Source: CAZSVI01 sp964610205 (lineage in GTDB: Bacteria > Bacillota > Clostridia > DSM-8532). From it: a DNA stretch of 14,292 bases. The translations under genes were made by a program, and so were the position numbers. Position 1 is the first letter of the stretch. Every line of letters begins with the position of its first letter. This document shows positions 1-7,634 of this stretch, in pieces. The notes under the pieces are model-generated. The model was not told the origin of the DNA, did no database searches, and saw only the letters and a program-made list of their open reading frames with translations. The stretch is taken from contig CAZSVI010000098.1 of the NCBI GenBank assembly GCA_964610205.1, positions 1 to 14,292 of the forward strand, written 5' to 3'.

Positions 1-1019
1 AAATATTCGATTTTCGAACCGGGGAAGAATGTCCCGATCATTTGTGACATACATTCCTTAAGAACTTTAACATCCTCCTTACGGTATATATATTTATACC
101 TACCGAATTTTCCCCACTTCAGTTCCCTGGTTTCTTCATTCATATCCAGTTTTGTATTGGGAAATCTTTCGAGAATCCTTTCCTTTGCGGGCTTTGTGTA
201 TCGGTGTTGTATCAGTTCAAAAGTCAAATCCTTTTTCTCCATTGTGCCGATCCTATCGGAAACCATCCGGAACATATTCCGGTAAGCTTCCTCCCAATTA
301 TCATGAATAATGATTGGAGCCACTATAAAACCCAGTGGGTACCTTGCGTTAACCAGCTTTTCCGCTGCGTCAAGACGCTCTTTCATGGTACTGGTGCGGT
401 GCTCGAATTTGTTTATAACAAAGTCCGTATTGATACTGATTCTGAACCGGGTATGCCCATTGTGTTTTTTATCCGCTATATAATCGACATTGTCGTATTT
501 TGAGACTATCCTTAGTCTTCCGTTATCCAGTTTACCGAATTTATCAATTATTTCACCAACGCTTCCGGTAATGTGCTCAATAGCTAAGGGATCTCCGTTG
601 CTGGCTGCTTCGAAGGTAACACAATCCTTATTCTCCTGTGAAATATGGCGGAGGATAGTCTCCCATATGTCCTCCAGATTTACATAAGCTTTCATGTAGG
701 GTTTGTAGGATTGGTTTGTTTGCAAATAGCAGTATTCACAGCTTCCGGGACAATTGCTGACCAGAGAGAATTGATAGTCAGCTGAGGGCTTGCATATCTC
801 CAGATGTTTCTGCCGGTTTATTGTTACGACCAGTATGGTTTTGGACTGTGCGTAACGCTGTTTTTCACTTAAATGGGAAAGTTTTCTGGAAAAACTTCCG
901 AGTGATGTTTTTACTATTTCAACAGGTTTGTTCAGAAAGTAACGGTAAATTTTTTCCCCTAAAGGGTATTGCAAAGAAGCCGGTTCAAAAACTGCAATTT
1001 CAGGCATAAAAAGATGCAT
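1..1019 (-). CDS. splB: Spore photoproduct lyase (radical SAM DNA repair enzyme), 3' end cut by window edge
   Basis: This enzyme directly reverses spore photoproduct (5-thyminyl-5,6-dihydrothymine) in the DNA of germinating spores, using a [4Fe-4S] cluster and S-adenosylmethionine. Reading the minus strand from ATG at 1019 gives 339 complete codons before the window edge. The last residues read KIEYF, matching the end of the known family (about 340 aa), so only a codon or so and the stop are missing. The radical SAM motif CPGSCEYCYLQT has its three cysteines at residues 90, 94 and 97, followed by Y98. Later family-like stretches include LGFIVAPIIIHDNWEE and FELIQHRYTKPAKERI. The start is supported by AGAGGTGATCC, with a 6-base spacer. 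Residue 140, where Bacillus-type enzymes carry the catalytic cysteine, is serine, while a cysteine sits at residue 76. No clear sigma-G promoter was found. The identification is firm; the plus-strand reading frames across this stretch are antisense shadows. Confidence 0.95.
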   Translation of the reverse strand, partial: MHLFMPEIAVFEPASLQYPLGEKIYRYFLNKPVEIVKTSLGSFSRKLSHLSEKQRYAQSKTILVVTINRQKHLEICKPSADYQFSLVSNCPGSCEYCYLQTNQSYKPYMKAYVNLEDIWETILRHISQENKDCVTFEAASNGDPLAIEHITGSVGEIIDKFGKLDNGRLRIVSKYDNVDYIADKKHNGHTRFRISINTDFVINKFEHRTSTMKERLDAAEKLVNARYPLGFIVAPIIIHDNWEEAYRNMFRMVSDRIGTMEKKDLTFELIQHRYTKPAKERILERFPNTKLDMNEETRELKWGKFGRYKYIYRKEDVKVLKECMSQMIGTFFPGSKIEY

Positions 1020-1022
1020 ATG

Positions 1023-1033
1023 GATCACCTCTT
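1023..1033 (-). promoter_or_regulatory. Ribosome binding site of splB
   Basis: On the minus strand AGAGGTGATCC precedes the ATG at 1019, with AGGTGA six bases upstream. It favours that start over a second in-frame ATG at 1007, which has no comparable site. Confidence 0.7.
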
Positions 1034-1560
1034 ACATCCAATTCAAAGGTTCATTAACATGATTGTTTCCCTGAAAGCTGCCCAATTTATCGAATTGCAT
1101 CAACATTATCAGAAAAGCGAAAAGGTTTATTTTAATAAGCCGTTTAGCGTTTTTCCAGGGAACAACCATAATATAAGATAGCTTCTGCCAACTCTGTTGA
1201 AACTATTCAAAAGGTTCGGAACTATACCCCGGCTCCGGACAGATAACCCGCGATATATGCACCCTGCAATGCTCAAGGAGTCCGCTCGAAAATTATTGCA
1301 AATAAGAAACATACAACCATAGATTATAACAAGGATACGAAAACTGCTAATATGAGGATATCTATAACCTTTAAAGATTGTTTATTACAATAGTTGATAA
1401 TTTGGGCCTTACTTACGAATATCAAGAAAATCAGATCATACATGCAAGGGATTCTGCGCATTCAAGTTCATATGAAAGTACTAATATTATTGAAGAAAAG
1501 TCCAATAAACCGGGGCATACTGGATTTAGATTAGTGCAGTAGATATAAGGAAGATATTTC
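1034..1560. other. Non-coding stretch of about 530 bases between splB and the LuxR-type gene
   Basis: No convincing intact gene is seen here. A 61-codon minus-strand frame at 1127-1312 has no ribosome binding site and an unremarkable composition. The plus strand carries two adjoining open stretches in different frames (1247-1390 and 1375-1539) that could be decayed coding sequence and are listed separately. The stretch should include the splB promoter, but I could not identify a confident sigma-G or sigma-A site. Confidence 0.5.
1247..1542 (+). pseudogene. Possible remnant of a small frameshifted gene
   Basis: One plus-strand frame is open from 1247 to a TAG at 1391-1393 and contains residues such as KHTTIDYNKDTKTANMRISI. 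A second frame is open from 1375 to a TAG at 1540-1542 and contains IVDNLGLTYEYQENQ and ends NKPGHTGFRLVQ. The two overlap near 1375-1390, so one single-base shift would join them into a product of about 95-100 residues. The composition looks protein-like (mixed polar, charged and hydrophobic residues) rather than a random translation of AT-rich DNA. No ribosome binding site or recognisable family was found. It may simply be chance open frames. Confidence 0.2.
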
Positions 1561-1566
1561 ATTTTT

Positions 1567-1610
1567 TATAACAACGGAAGCAATTGCAAGCAATTGCTTC
1601 TGTTGTTATA
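1567..1610 (-). terminator. Long hairpin just downstream of the LuxR-type gene
   Basis: Arms of 20 bases (1567-1586 and 1591-1610) are complementary apart from one mismatch that can be a G-U pair in one strand's RNA, around the loop CAAG. The hairpin begins six bases after the TAA stop of the regulator gene, the usual place for a terminator. On the minus strand it is followed by an A-rich stretch rather than a U-tract. It is therefore not a textbook intrinsic terminator, and may instead protect the 3' end of the transcript. Confidence 0.55.
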
Positions 1611-1616
1611 TTAAGA

Positions 1617-3155
1617 TTATTCAATTTCATTCAAAACCCATACAATAAATTCTTTTGCATTATGGTTCCCGGTTTTTTCCAGAAGCCTTCTAACATGCGT
1701 TTTTACAGTATTTTTCGTTATGTTGCAGCAGGAAGCGATTTCGGTTCCGCTGATTCCCTTAAGAAGAAAAAATGCGATCTCTGTTTCGCGTGGTGTAAGG
1801 TTATGAAATTTTAGTAAAGATTGAATGCTTTTTTCTTTTCCTGTTAAATGGGAATGGTTTATATTATCCTTTATCCGTATTCCCGTACTTTCCCTGTCTT
1901 GTGCGGCGGCAGACTCCACCCTGACTTTTTTATGTGCTGCAAGATATATTTCTCCTAACCAGATTGTGCCCATCAAAAAAACACCTGCGGCGGTCACTGT
2001 TTCGGGCAATACTATATTCTCCGGAGATATAAGGAGCAGAGGGGCAAAGCCTAAAGAATATGTCAGCATGAATAATCCAATGATCACATTCCTTTTTTTA
2101 TTTTTTTTCATCAATTGTTCCATAAGGAATATGATAAAACAGATATCTACAAAGGCAATGGCAAATTGCAGCAGAATAAAGGAAGCCAGCATCGACGCAA
2201 AGCTATGGCAAGCAGCGTTAATCAATAGTGAAAACCCGCATAAAAGCATTCCTCGCAAAATAATCTGCCTGTATCCTCTTTTTTTTGCATATAATCCGGC
2301 AAATAAAATCCCGAAAATATACAGAATCATACCCACGGTACCCAAAACATCCTGACTGATATAAAGACTTCCTTTAGTGGTCGTGTATAAGGCCTGTATA
2401 TTCTCAGCATTGTATGGCATTCGGGGCATGATAACATTTTGATGCAAAGAGAGGAATATTTGACTGGAAGCAAGATACATCAGCAGTACGGAACAGCTGA
2501 AAACAATCAATTGCTTGATATGAACCCGATGGGTTGAATTGTATATTTTACTTTTTTCCTCAAACTCTTCTGATTTCCCAAATTCTTTTTTTATAAAGAT
2601 AATTGCCCAGAATAACGGCAGTACGGAGATAAGTGCAATATTAACGCTTAAAGGCAGCAACATAACAAACGCTGCCGCCGGAAAATGCAAAAGCGCCGCA
2701 AGCACCATCATGCGGATGGCTGCATTTGGAATTTGTTCACTTTCCATTGCCGTCATCAGATCACCGGAGGAAGACAGAATCATTGCCGCCGAAATCCCTG
2801 AAAGAACTCCGGGTATGTACCATGAATCCGTTGGGGTGAACGGCAGCAGAACAGTCACAAGGCAAATACATATGGATGAGGTTATTGATAATTTCCTGCG
2901 AAGATTCAAATTTAAAAACCCTGTTTTTTGCAGGATGGAACAAAGAATTAAAAACAATAAAAATGCAACATAAAATGACGTTCTGAACAGATCCGGATTA
3001 CCTCTTTTTAAAAAGGCGATTTCCATTAACACCGGCGCATACACCACAACAGACCACAACCAGGCAAAAAACGATCCTATAAGCAGAATCCATGTAACAT
3101 CACTGTTTAAACTATGGTTGAATAATTTCACAGTTCTTTCCGTACATGACCTCAT
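1617..3155 (-). CDS. MFS-like 12-helix membrane protein fused to a LuxR-type DNA-binding domain
   Basis: The 512-residue product has about 12 hydrophobic segments (roughly residues 19-41, 60-77, 89-106, 112-130, 145-168, 171-189, 214-237, 269-291, 298-317, 320-348, 356-377 and 385-407) in two sets of six with a charged loop at 189-213, as in major facilitator proteins. After a hydrophilic linker (408-450) comes a GerE/LuxR helix-turn-helix at 451-510, recognised by LTPRETEIAFFLLKG and the recognition-helix region ITKNTVKTHVRRLLEKTG. This is the layout of a membrane-bound one-component regulator: the helices would sense or bind a ligand and the cytoplasmic C-terminus would bind DNA. The ATG at 3155 is the only plausible start, but its AGGAGG lies 13 bases away and is buried in a perfect inverted repeat. 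The likely targets are the surface-protein genes just upstream; this is inference from position only. Confidence 0.88.
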   Translation of the reverse strand: MRSCTERTVKLFNHSLNSDVTWILLIGSFFAWLWSVVVYAPVLMEIAFLKRGNPDLFRTSFYVAFLLFLILCSILQKTGFLNLNLRRKLSITSSICICLVTVLLPFTPTDSWYIPGVLSGISAAMILSSSGDLMTAMESEQIPNAAIRMMVLAALLHFPAAAFVMLLPLSVNIALISVLPLFWAIIFIKKEFGKSEEFEEKSKIYNSTHRVHIKQLIVFSCSVLLMYLASSQIFLSLHQNVIMPRMPYNAENIQALYTTTKGSLYISQDVLGTVGMILYIFGILFAGLYAKKRGYRQIILRGMLLCGFSLLINAACHSFASMLASFILLQFAIAFVDICFIIFLMEQLMKKNKKRNVIIGLFMLTYSLGFAPLLLISPENIVLPETVTAAGVFLMGTIWLGEIYLAAHKKVRVESAAAQDRESTGIRIKDNINHSHLTGKEKSIQSLLKFHNLTPRETEIAFFLLKGISGTEIASCCNITKNTVKTHVRRLLEKTGNHNAKEFIVWVLNEIE

Positions 3156-3165
3156 ATAATAGTTA

Positions 3166-3221
3166 CTTCCTCCTTGTTTTCCTAATCATATCAGGATATG
3201 ATTAGGAAAACAAGGAGGAAG
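3166..3221. repeat. Perfect 27-bp inverted repeat overlapping the regulator's ribosome binding site
   Basis: The arms 3166-3192 and 3195-3221 are exactly complementary over 27 bases and separated by only two bases (AG). Read on the minus strand, the distal arm contains AAGGAGGAAG, the ribosome binding site of the MFS-LuxR gene; the mirror arm carries the same sequence in plus orientation. Any transcript reaching the regulator from upstream would fold this stem and hide the site. There is no U-tract after it on the minus strand, so it is not a standard terminator for the SLH-protein gene that ends at 3290. Confidence 0.9.
3169..3174 (-). promoter_or_regulatory. Ribosome binding site of the MFS-LuxR regulator
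   Basis: AGGAGG on the minus strand lies 13 bases before the ATG at 3155, longer than the usual 5-9 bases. No alternative ATG, GTG or TTG lies in frame between them. It is entirely contained in the 27-bp inverted repeat. Confidence 0.65.
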
Positions 3222-3289
3222 ATAACGCCTGTTTCCCATGCTTACCTGTCGTTACTTTCTTCCCGTCCCGGTCAACCTGTGAATCGAAT

Positions 3290-6200
3290 TTATTTTCCAT
3301 ACTTCTCATATACCCGTTTTATAAGAATGATGGCTTGTTCACGGGATGCATTACTTAAGGGAGAAAACATATTCCCGCCGGTATGGGTTATGATTCCTTC
3401 CTTGTGCAAAAGCTTCACTTGCGCGGACGCCCAATGGGAGATGTCTTTTTCGTCTGCAAAAATGTGTTCTTGCTCGACCAGAATGTTTTTCGCGGGAAAC
3501 GCGGCTTTGATTACATTGTAAAATATCACACATATTTCCTGCCTCGTTATCAGGTTATCGGGAGAAAACCTGTTCCCTCCCGTTCCGCTTACAATACCAA
3601 GACTGTAAGCTTTCAGCACAGAAGCGTTGCTTGTATCGGTGAAAGGATTTTTGTCCGGAGGCGGCATGACGCCGCCGGTTAATGCCTCATATAGCTTTAC
3701 CGCAGCTTCACAGAACTCAACCCGTGTAATGTTGGAGGTGTAATTGTCTAAAAGCCTATCCGGTATCAGATTATATTTTAAGGCTTGTTCAAGCTCATTT
3801 ACAGCCCAGTTGCTTGCACCTTCAATCCTTCTGGCGCTGCCTGTGACCGAACGGTCAAACGCCTGCAGTATACCGCTCTGTACCTTATTATTCCACCGGG
3901 AATCAATAAAAAGGTAATTTTCAAATACCGACCACAGATAGCCTGTTTTAGCTACCTGTTCCACATAGACCAGCGCATCAAGTATTTTATCGATTTTCTC
4001 CAGAACAGGGATGGCCTGACCGGCAGTAACTGCCGCAATAGCATGTTTGCCCCAGTTTTTGTAGCTGCTTTTCGCACCGTTAAAAAATTCTTCCACCATT
4101 TGATAGTTGCCTGCAGTGCTTTCAAATGCGGCTCTTTCGTCCTTCAGCCATTGATTGATAATCCGGACGTCATTCAGTGCAATCCCATAACCGTCAAGGT
4201 CAAATCCAATATTATCCCCCTTAATCGCACAGTCTAACGCTTCAGCCAATCCTTCCTCTATTTTTGCGGAAAACGAAAGAGAAAAAGCAGCCTTCAGGGC
4301 ACTTTTCATTTCATCTTCATATATTTTGGGAAGATTTATCTGATCCATAAGCTTTTCCAGGTCCTTACCCCGGTTTTTAATAAATTCATCCTTGTTTAAT
4401 TCCTCTTTTATCGCGTTATTTGTTGTATCATTCAAGATCTTGATGATTTCCTTGTACAATTGATCAATATTGCATACAAGTTTAATGGAGCTTCCGTCTT
4501 TGACCGTATATTCCATCATAAAACGATTATAACCAATTCTTTTCATAATTGACATATATTGATTTAAAAGAGTATCCTCATATTTTTCCATTGCGTTATG
4601 AATTGTCTTTATGGTTTCTTCAAAACGCACAACAGCATCGGCGGCATTTGCGTATTTCCCCCGGTTATCCATAATATATGACTTTAAATTCTCCGCAAGA
4701 TTCAAAGATTTCGTATATTCCAGCATCCCGTTCATGGTAAAGCTCATCAAATCAAAAAACTCATCCGAGGCATATTGGGAAAAAGGATTGTTGCCATAAT
4801 CCACAGCGATATTTGCAGTTTCAAGAGCCAATATCAACCGTCTCAGAGCTTCTTCCTCATGCTTTTTGTGTGTGGCTGCCGTTTCTATGGTTTGAATATA
4901 ATCCATCAGTGCTCCCCCAGGCTCAGCAATTGAAGAATCCGCATTGATAAACTGCGATGCAAGGCTGTTCTTCTCCGGGAAAAGCTTTTTTCTCCGATCG
5001 TAATATCTTGTTACGGAATTTTGGGCATGCTCAATGACTTCGCGTCTAACCACATATATCGTATCAGCTTCCGCAACAAGGTTATTGTCTTTTTCACTGA
5101 TATTGGCATTTTGAATGTTGAATTCCACGGCTTTATCAAGCCCCCCGCGAGTATATAAGCTTCCTGCATCCGCTTTAATCATCAGTGGGGCCGTAGAACT
5201 TACCTTTACAGTATATGTGCCGTCGGAAAGGGTTTGGGTTGTATATTGCTTTTTATCCTTTCCCGTGCTTTCAATGTGTACAGGCACATTGGGAATACCT
5301 GTCTCATACCCTTCGCCATCCCGGTGGCAAACCTTACCGGTTACCAGAATTCCTCCGATGAATACCCGCAAGCCTCCGCTTAAATTATCCGGGGTTTCAG
5401 CCGAAATAAAAACGCTGTCGCTGCCTGTTATGCTATTGTCTTTTATATTTATTGCATCTACCTTCAGGGTTGTGGAAATCCTGGACCCTTCCATTACTAT
5501 TTCTCTTTTATCGCCCGCTTCGGGAAAAAATCCCGGCTCATTTACCTTCAGCGTTATCTTTTGCTTTTTATCGACAGGTTTGCCCTGACTATCCGCCATA
5601 TAGGCGGTAATTCGTGTGGTATAACTGTTTTCCTCCTTGAGTACATCAGGAGAAGCTTCCACTACAATTCTCTCCCGCTGGGGAAAAACAAATCCTATTG
5701 TATGCGTGGAACCATAGGGCTCTCGAATGGCAAATATAATCTCGTTTTCGGTATAATATCTGGGATAAAAGATTTTATAGCTATTGCTGTTCTTGTCGGA
5801 AGAAGCTTGCCGTATGATCTCCATACCGCTATCGCCTTTAGTTCTTTCAATAACAGGCAAGGAAGACGGCACGCCGCCTTTCTCATTGTAAAGCCCTATA
5901 TCCAGATCAAACGCATAAAACTCCCCGTTTTCTTTTGCAATACCCGACAGTTTTTCAGTATAGGACGCCTTTATCGTCCAGTTTCCGACAGGCTGCCAGG
6001 AGACATGATATATGCCGTCATAATAGAATTGTCCTCCTGTTGAGGATGGATCCAGGGTTGGATTCCATATGGCCGAGGGTGACGTTTCCCAGCTCCGGTT
6101 TTTTTCCGCTGTAACATACCTGTATTCATTTCCTTTTTCAAGATACAAAAGCTTTTCTCCGTCGGGAGACCAGGAGGGGCTCTCACAATCGATAAATGGG

Positions 6201-7489
6201 TCTGAAACCAATTCAAGGGTTCCGGTTACAAGATCCTTGACAAATATTTCTCCGATGACTTCCCTGGGAGATAGCGCCATCTCTCTGTCGAATCCCATGA
6301 TTTCATCAAAATTCTCATATTTATAGCGTTCCGCTCGAAATGCCAGATATCGCATATCCGGTGAAATAGCAGGCTGACTGGCCCGGATATATTCATCTGA
6401 CGGACATTGAGCAAGTATAAAGGGGTCTTTCTCCCCAATATTCAACCCATAAATTGCAGCTCTATCGTAAACCTTTTCAAGAAGGGGAAGCTTACCGGAA
6501 TAGATTTCAGGGTCGGGATTTTTTGGATCTATTTGAGAATCAGGCACGAGAGATACGTAAGACCATTTACCCCAAAGGCCGTATTCGTGTTCATATTTGA
6601 AATGGCAATCATACCAGTCGGCCAGACAATATACATCCCGATGCGGAATTGCAAAAGCGATTCTGTTATTTCCAATAAAAACAGGATCTTTGGCGCCCAT
6701 CCACAAGATGTCTCCGGGGTTAAGAGGAGGTTCCTTTCCGTCAATAAAGGGCTGGGGAACAAGTACTTCTCTTTCGCTTCGATTTATCGTGTACTTCGGC
6801 AGCTGCGGCATTCTATAATGGTATAAAAAATATTCATAGTCATTCAAATGATCGGAATCATACATGCTGTATATTCCCATGGGCGTGTAAAAATTGTAAT
6901 TGCCTGACCAATATGCATATTCATCCGGCATATACTCTGGAAATATGGAACTTGAACGCCCTCCCCCGGAGTTTACTATCCGGATGGTTCCTCCTCTTCC
7001 GTACATATCGGGCAGCCGGCTGAAGATAAATTTCTTTCCGTCTTGGGACCATCCTCCTGCGATATCCATATAACCGTCAGAAGGATAATCATCGGTGAGC
7101 GGTCCCCGCAGCGTCCCGTCCGCATTCATGGTATATATTTTTGACATAGTCTTAGAGGGCGAATCCGCACCGGTATAGGCTATCTTCAGGCCGTCCGGTG
7201 ACCAGACAGGCCTGAAGTTGTCTCCGTCATAATAACGTTCTTCATATGCCGGCGCCTGGAGTCCCAAATGATTGGTTACCCCATATGTTGATTGCGTGGT
7301 AAATATTTCCCAGGTTCCCGGGTTCGCATCCGGAGAAGCAAATGCTATATGATTCCCCGTAGGGAATTCCATATAAACACGGCCATCCTTTGTATATTTG
7401 CTGGTCCAGGTTTGTGCCGAGGCACTGTTTGATAAGATTAAAATAATTGCCAGAAGTATTGACAGGATTCTGAATGATACTTTCTTCAT
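3290..7489 (-). CDS. Secreted S-layer-anchored protein: TolB-type propeller, Ig-like and carboxypeptidase-regulatory-like domains, helical region, three SLH domains
   Basis: The 1399-residue product begins with a signal peptide (residues 1-25, MKKVSFRILS... ending SASA before Q26). TolB/PD40 propeller motifs follow at 96-100 (WSPDG), 147-151 (WSQDG), 375-379 (ISPDM), 440-444 (WSPDG) and 498-502 (WQPVG). Residues 605-712 look like an Ig/Big_1-type strand domain, and 713-790 like a carboxypeptidase-regulatory fold (VTGKV, then PNVPVHI and LSDGTYTVKV). Residues about 800-1210 are mainly helical and unrecognised. Three SLH domains fill 1225-1399, with ITRVEF, ITRQEI and ASREQA at the conserved TRAE position, so the protein should bind cell-wall secondary polymer at the surface. 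I start at 7489 because the signal peptide begins there; the frame is open to an ATG at 7543, but that would put 18 charged residues in front. AAAGGGG lies 12 bases upstream. The gene follows the propeller gene by 145 bases. Its substrate or partner is unknown. Confidence 0.85.
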   Translation of the reverse strand: MKKVSFRILSILLAIILILSNSASAQTWTSKYTKDGRVYMEFPTGNHIAFASPDANPGTWEIFTTQSTYGVTNHLGLQAPAYEERYYDGDNFRPVWSPDGLKIAYTGADSPSKTMSKIYTMNADGTLRGPLTDDYPSDGYMDIAGGWSQDGKKFIFSRLPDMYGRGGTIRIVNSGGGRSSSIFPEYMPDEYAYWSGNYNFYTPMGIYSMYDSDHLNDYEYFLYHYRMPQLPKYTINRSEREVLVPQPFIDGKEPPLNPGDILWMGAKDPVFIGNNRIAFAIPHRDVYCLADWYDCHFKYEHEYGLWGKWSYVSLVPDSQIDPKNPDPEIYSGKLPLLEKVYDRAAIYGLNIGEKDPFILAQCPSDEYIRASQPAISPDMRYLAFRAERYKYENFDEIMGFDREMALSPREVIGEIFVKDLVTGTLELVSDPFIDCESPSWSPDGEKLLYLEKGNEYRYVTAEKNRSWETSPSAIWNPTLDPSSTGGQFYYDGIYHVSWQPVGNWTIKASYTEKLSGIAKENGEFYAFDLDIGLYNEKGGVPSSLPVIERTKGDSGMEIIRQASSDKNSNSYKIFYPRYYTENEIIFAIREPYGSTHTIGFVFPQRERIVVEASPDVLKEENSYTTRITAYMADSQGKPVDKKQKITLKVNEPGFFPEAGDKREIVMEGSRISTTLKVDAINIKDNSITGSDSVFISAETPDNLSGGLRVFIGGILVTGKVCHRDGEGYETGIPNVPVHIESTGKDKKQYTTQTLSDGTYTVKVSSTAPLMIKADAGSLYTRGGLDKAVEFNIQNANISEKDNNLVAEADTIYVVRREVIEHAQNSVTRYYDRRKKLFPEKNSLASQFINADSSIAEPGGALMDYIQTIETAATHKKHEEEALRRLILALETANIAVDYGNNPFSQYASDEFFDLMSFTMNGMLEYTKSLNLAENLKSYIMDNRGKYANAADAVVRFEETIKTIHNAMEKYEDTLLNQYMSIMKRIGYNRFMMEYTVKDGSSIKLVCNIDQLYKEIIKILNDTTNNAIKEELNKDEFIKNRGKDLEKLMDQINLPKIYEDEMKSALKAAFSLSFSAKIEEGLAEALDCAIKGDNIGFDLDGYGIALNDVRIINQWLKDERAAFESTAGNYQMVEEFFNGAKSSYKNWGKHAIAAVTAGQAIPVLEKIDKILDALVYVEQVAKTGYLWSVFENYLFIDSRWNNKVQSGILQAFDRSVTGSARRIEGASNWAVNELEQALKYNLIPDRLLDNYTSNITRVEFCEAAVKLYEALTGGVMPPPDKNPFTDTSNASVLKAYSLGIVSGTGGNRFSPDNLITRQEICVIFYNVIKAAFPAKNILVEQEHIFADEKDISHWASAQVKLLHKEGIITHTGGNMFSPLSNASREQAIILIKRVYEKYGK

Positions 7490-7634
7490 AACATGATTCA
7501 ACCCCTTTACTTTTCTTCGTCTAATACTACAGTGAAGGATCATAAGGTATGAATGGTTTTAAAGCATCCGTTACTGGAAAAAACTTATGTATCTTTTGCT
7601 GCAGTACGAAGCAATATGAAATCTGAAACACAAG
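7490..7634 (-). promoter_or_regulatory. Gap before the SLH-protein gene; possible promoter
   Basis: This 145-base gap separates the propeller gene's stop from the SLH-protein start. On the minus strand CATACCTTA (7543-7551) fits the CATANNNTA -10 of mother-cell sigma K-type promoters, and an AC lies 18 bases upstream, one base more than the usual spacing. No good sigma-A pair was seen and no terminator hairpin was noticed, so read-through from the upstream gene is also possible. Confidence 0.25.

Noticed and set aside
204..1009. Plus-strand open frames over the left end
   Set aside because: They are antisense to splB, whose own minus-strand frame is not bounded by a stop inside the window but carries the radical SAM motif and family-wide similarity.
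1127..1312. 61-codon minus-strand open frame upstream of splB
   Set aside because: No ribosome binding site and no recognisable motif; it lies in a gap where short chance frames are expected.
1825..2973. Plus-strand open frames of up to 176 codons within the regulator gene
   Set aside because: Antisense shadows of a gene with clear membrane helices and a LuxR domain; they have no ribosome binding sites or domains.
1617..3155. Annotation of the regulator as a plain MFS transporter
   Set aside because: The C-terminal 60 residues are a clear GerE/LuxR helix-turn-helix, so it is a membrane-bound regulator; whether it still transports anything cannot be told.
3198..3521. Plus-strand 107-codon frame next to the mirror-image AAGGAGGAAG of the palindrome
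   Set aside because: The ribosome-binding-like sequence is only the reflection of the minus-strand site, and most of the frame is antisense to the SLH domains.
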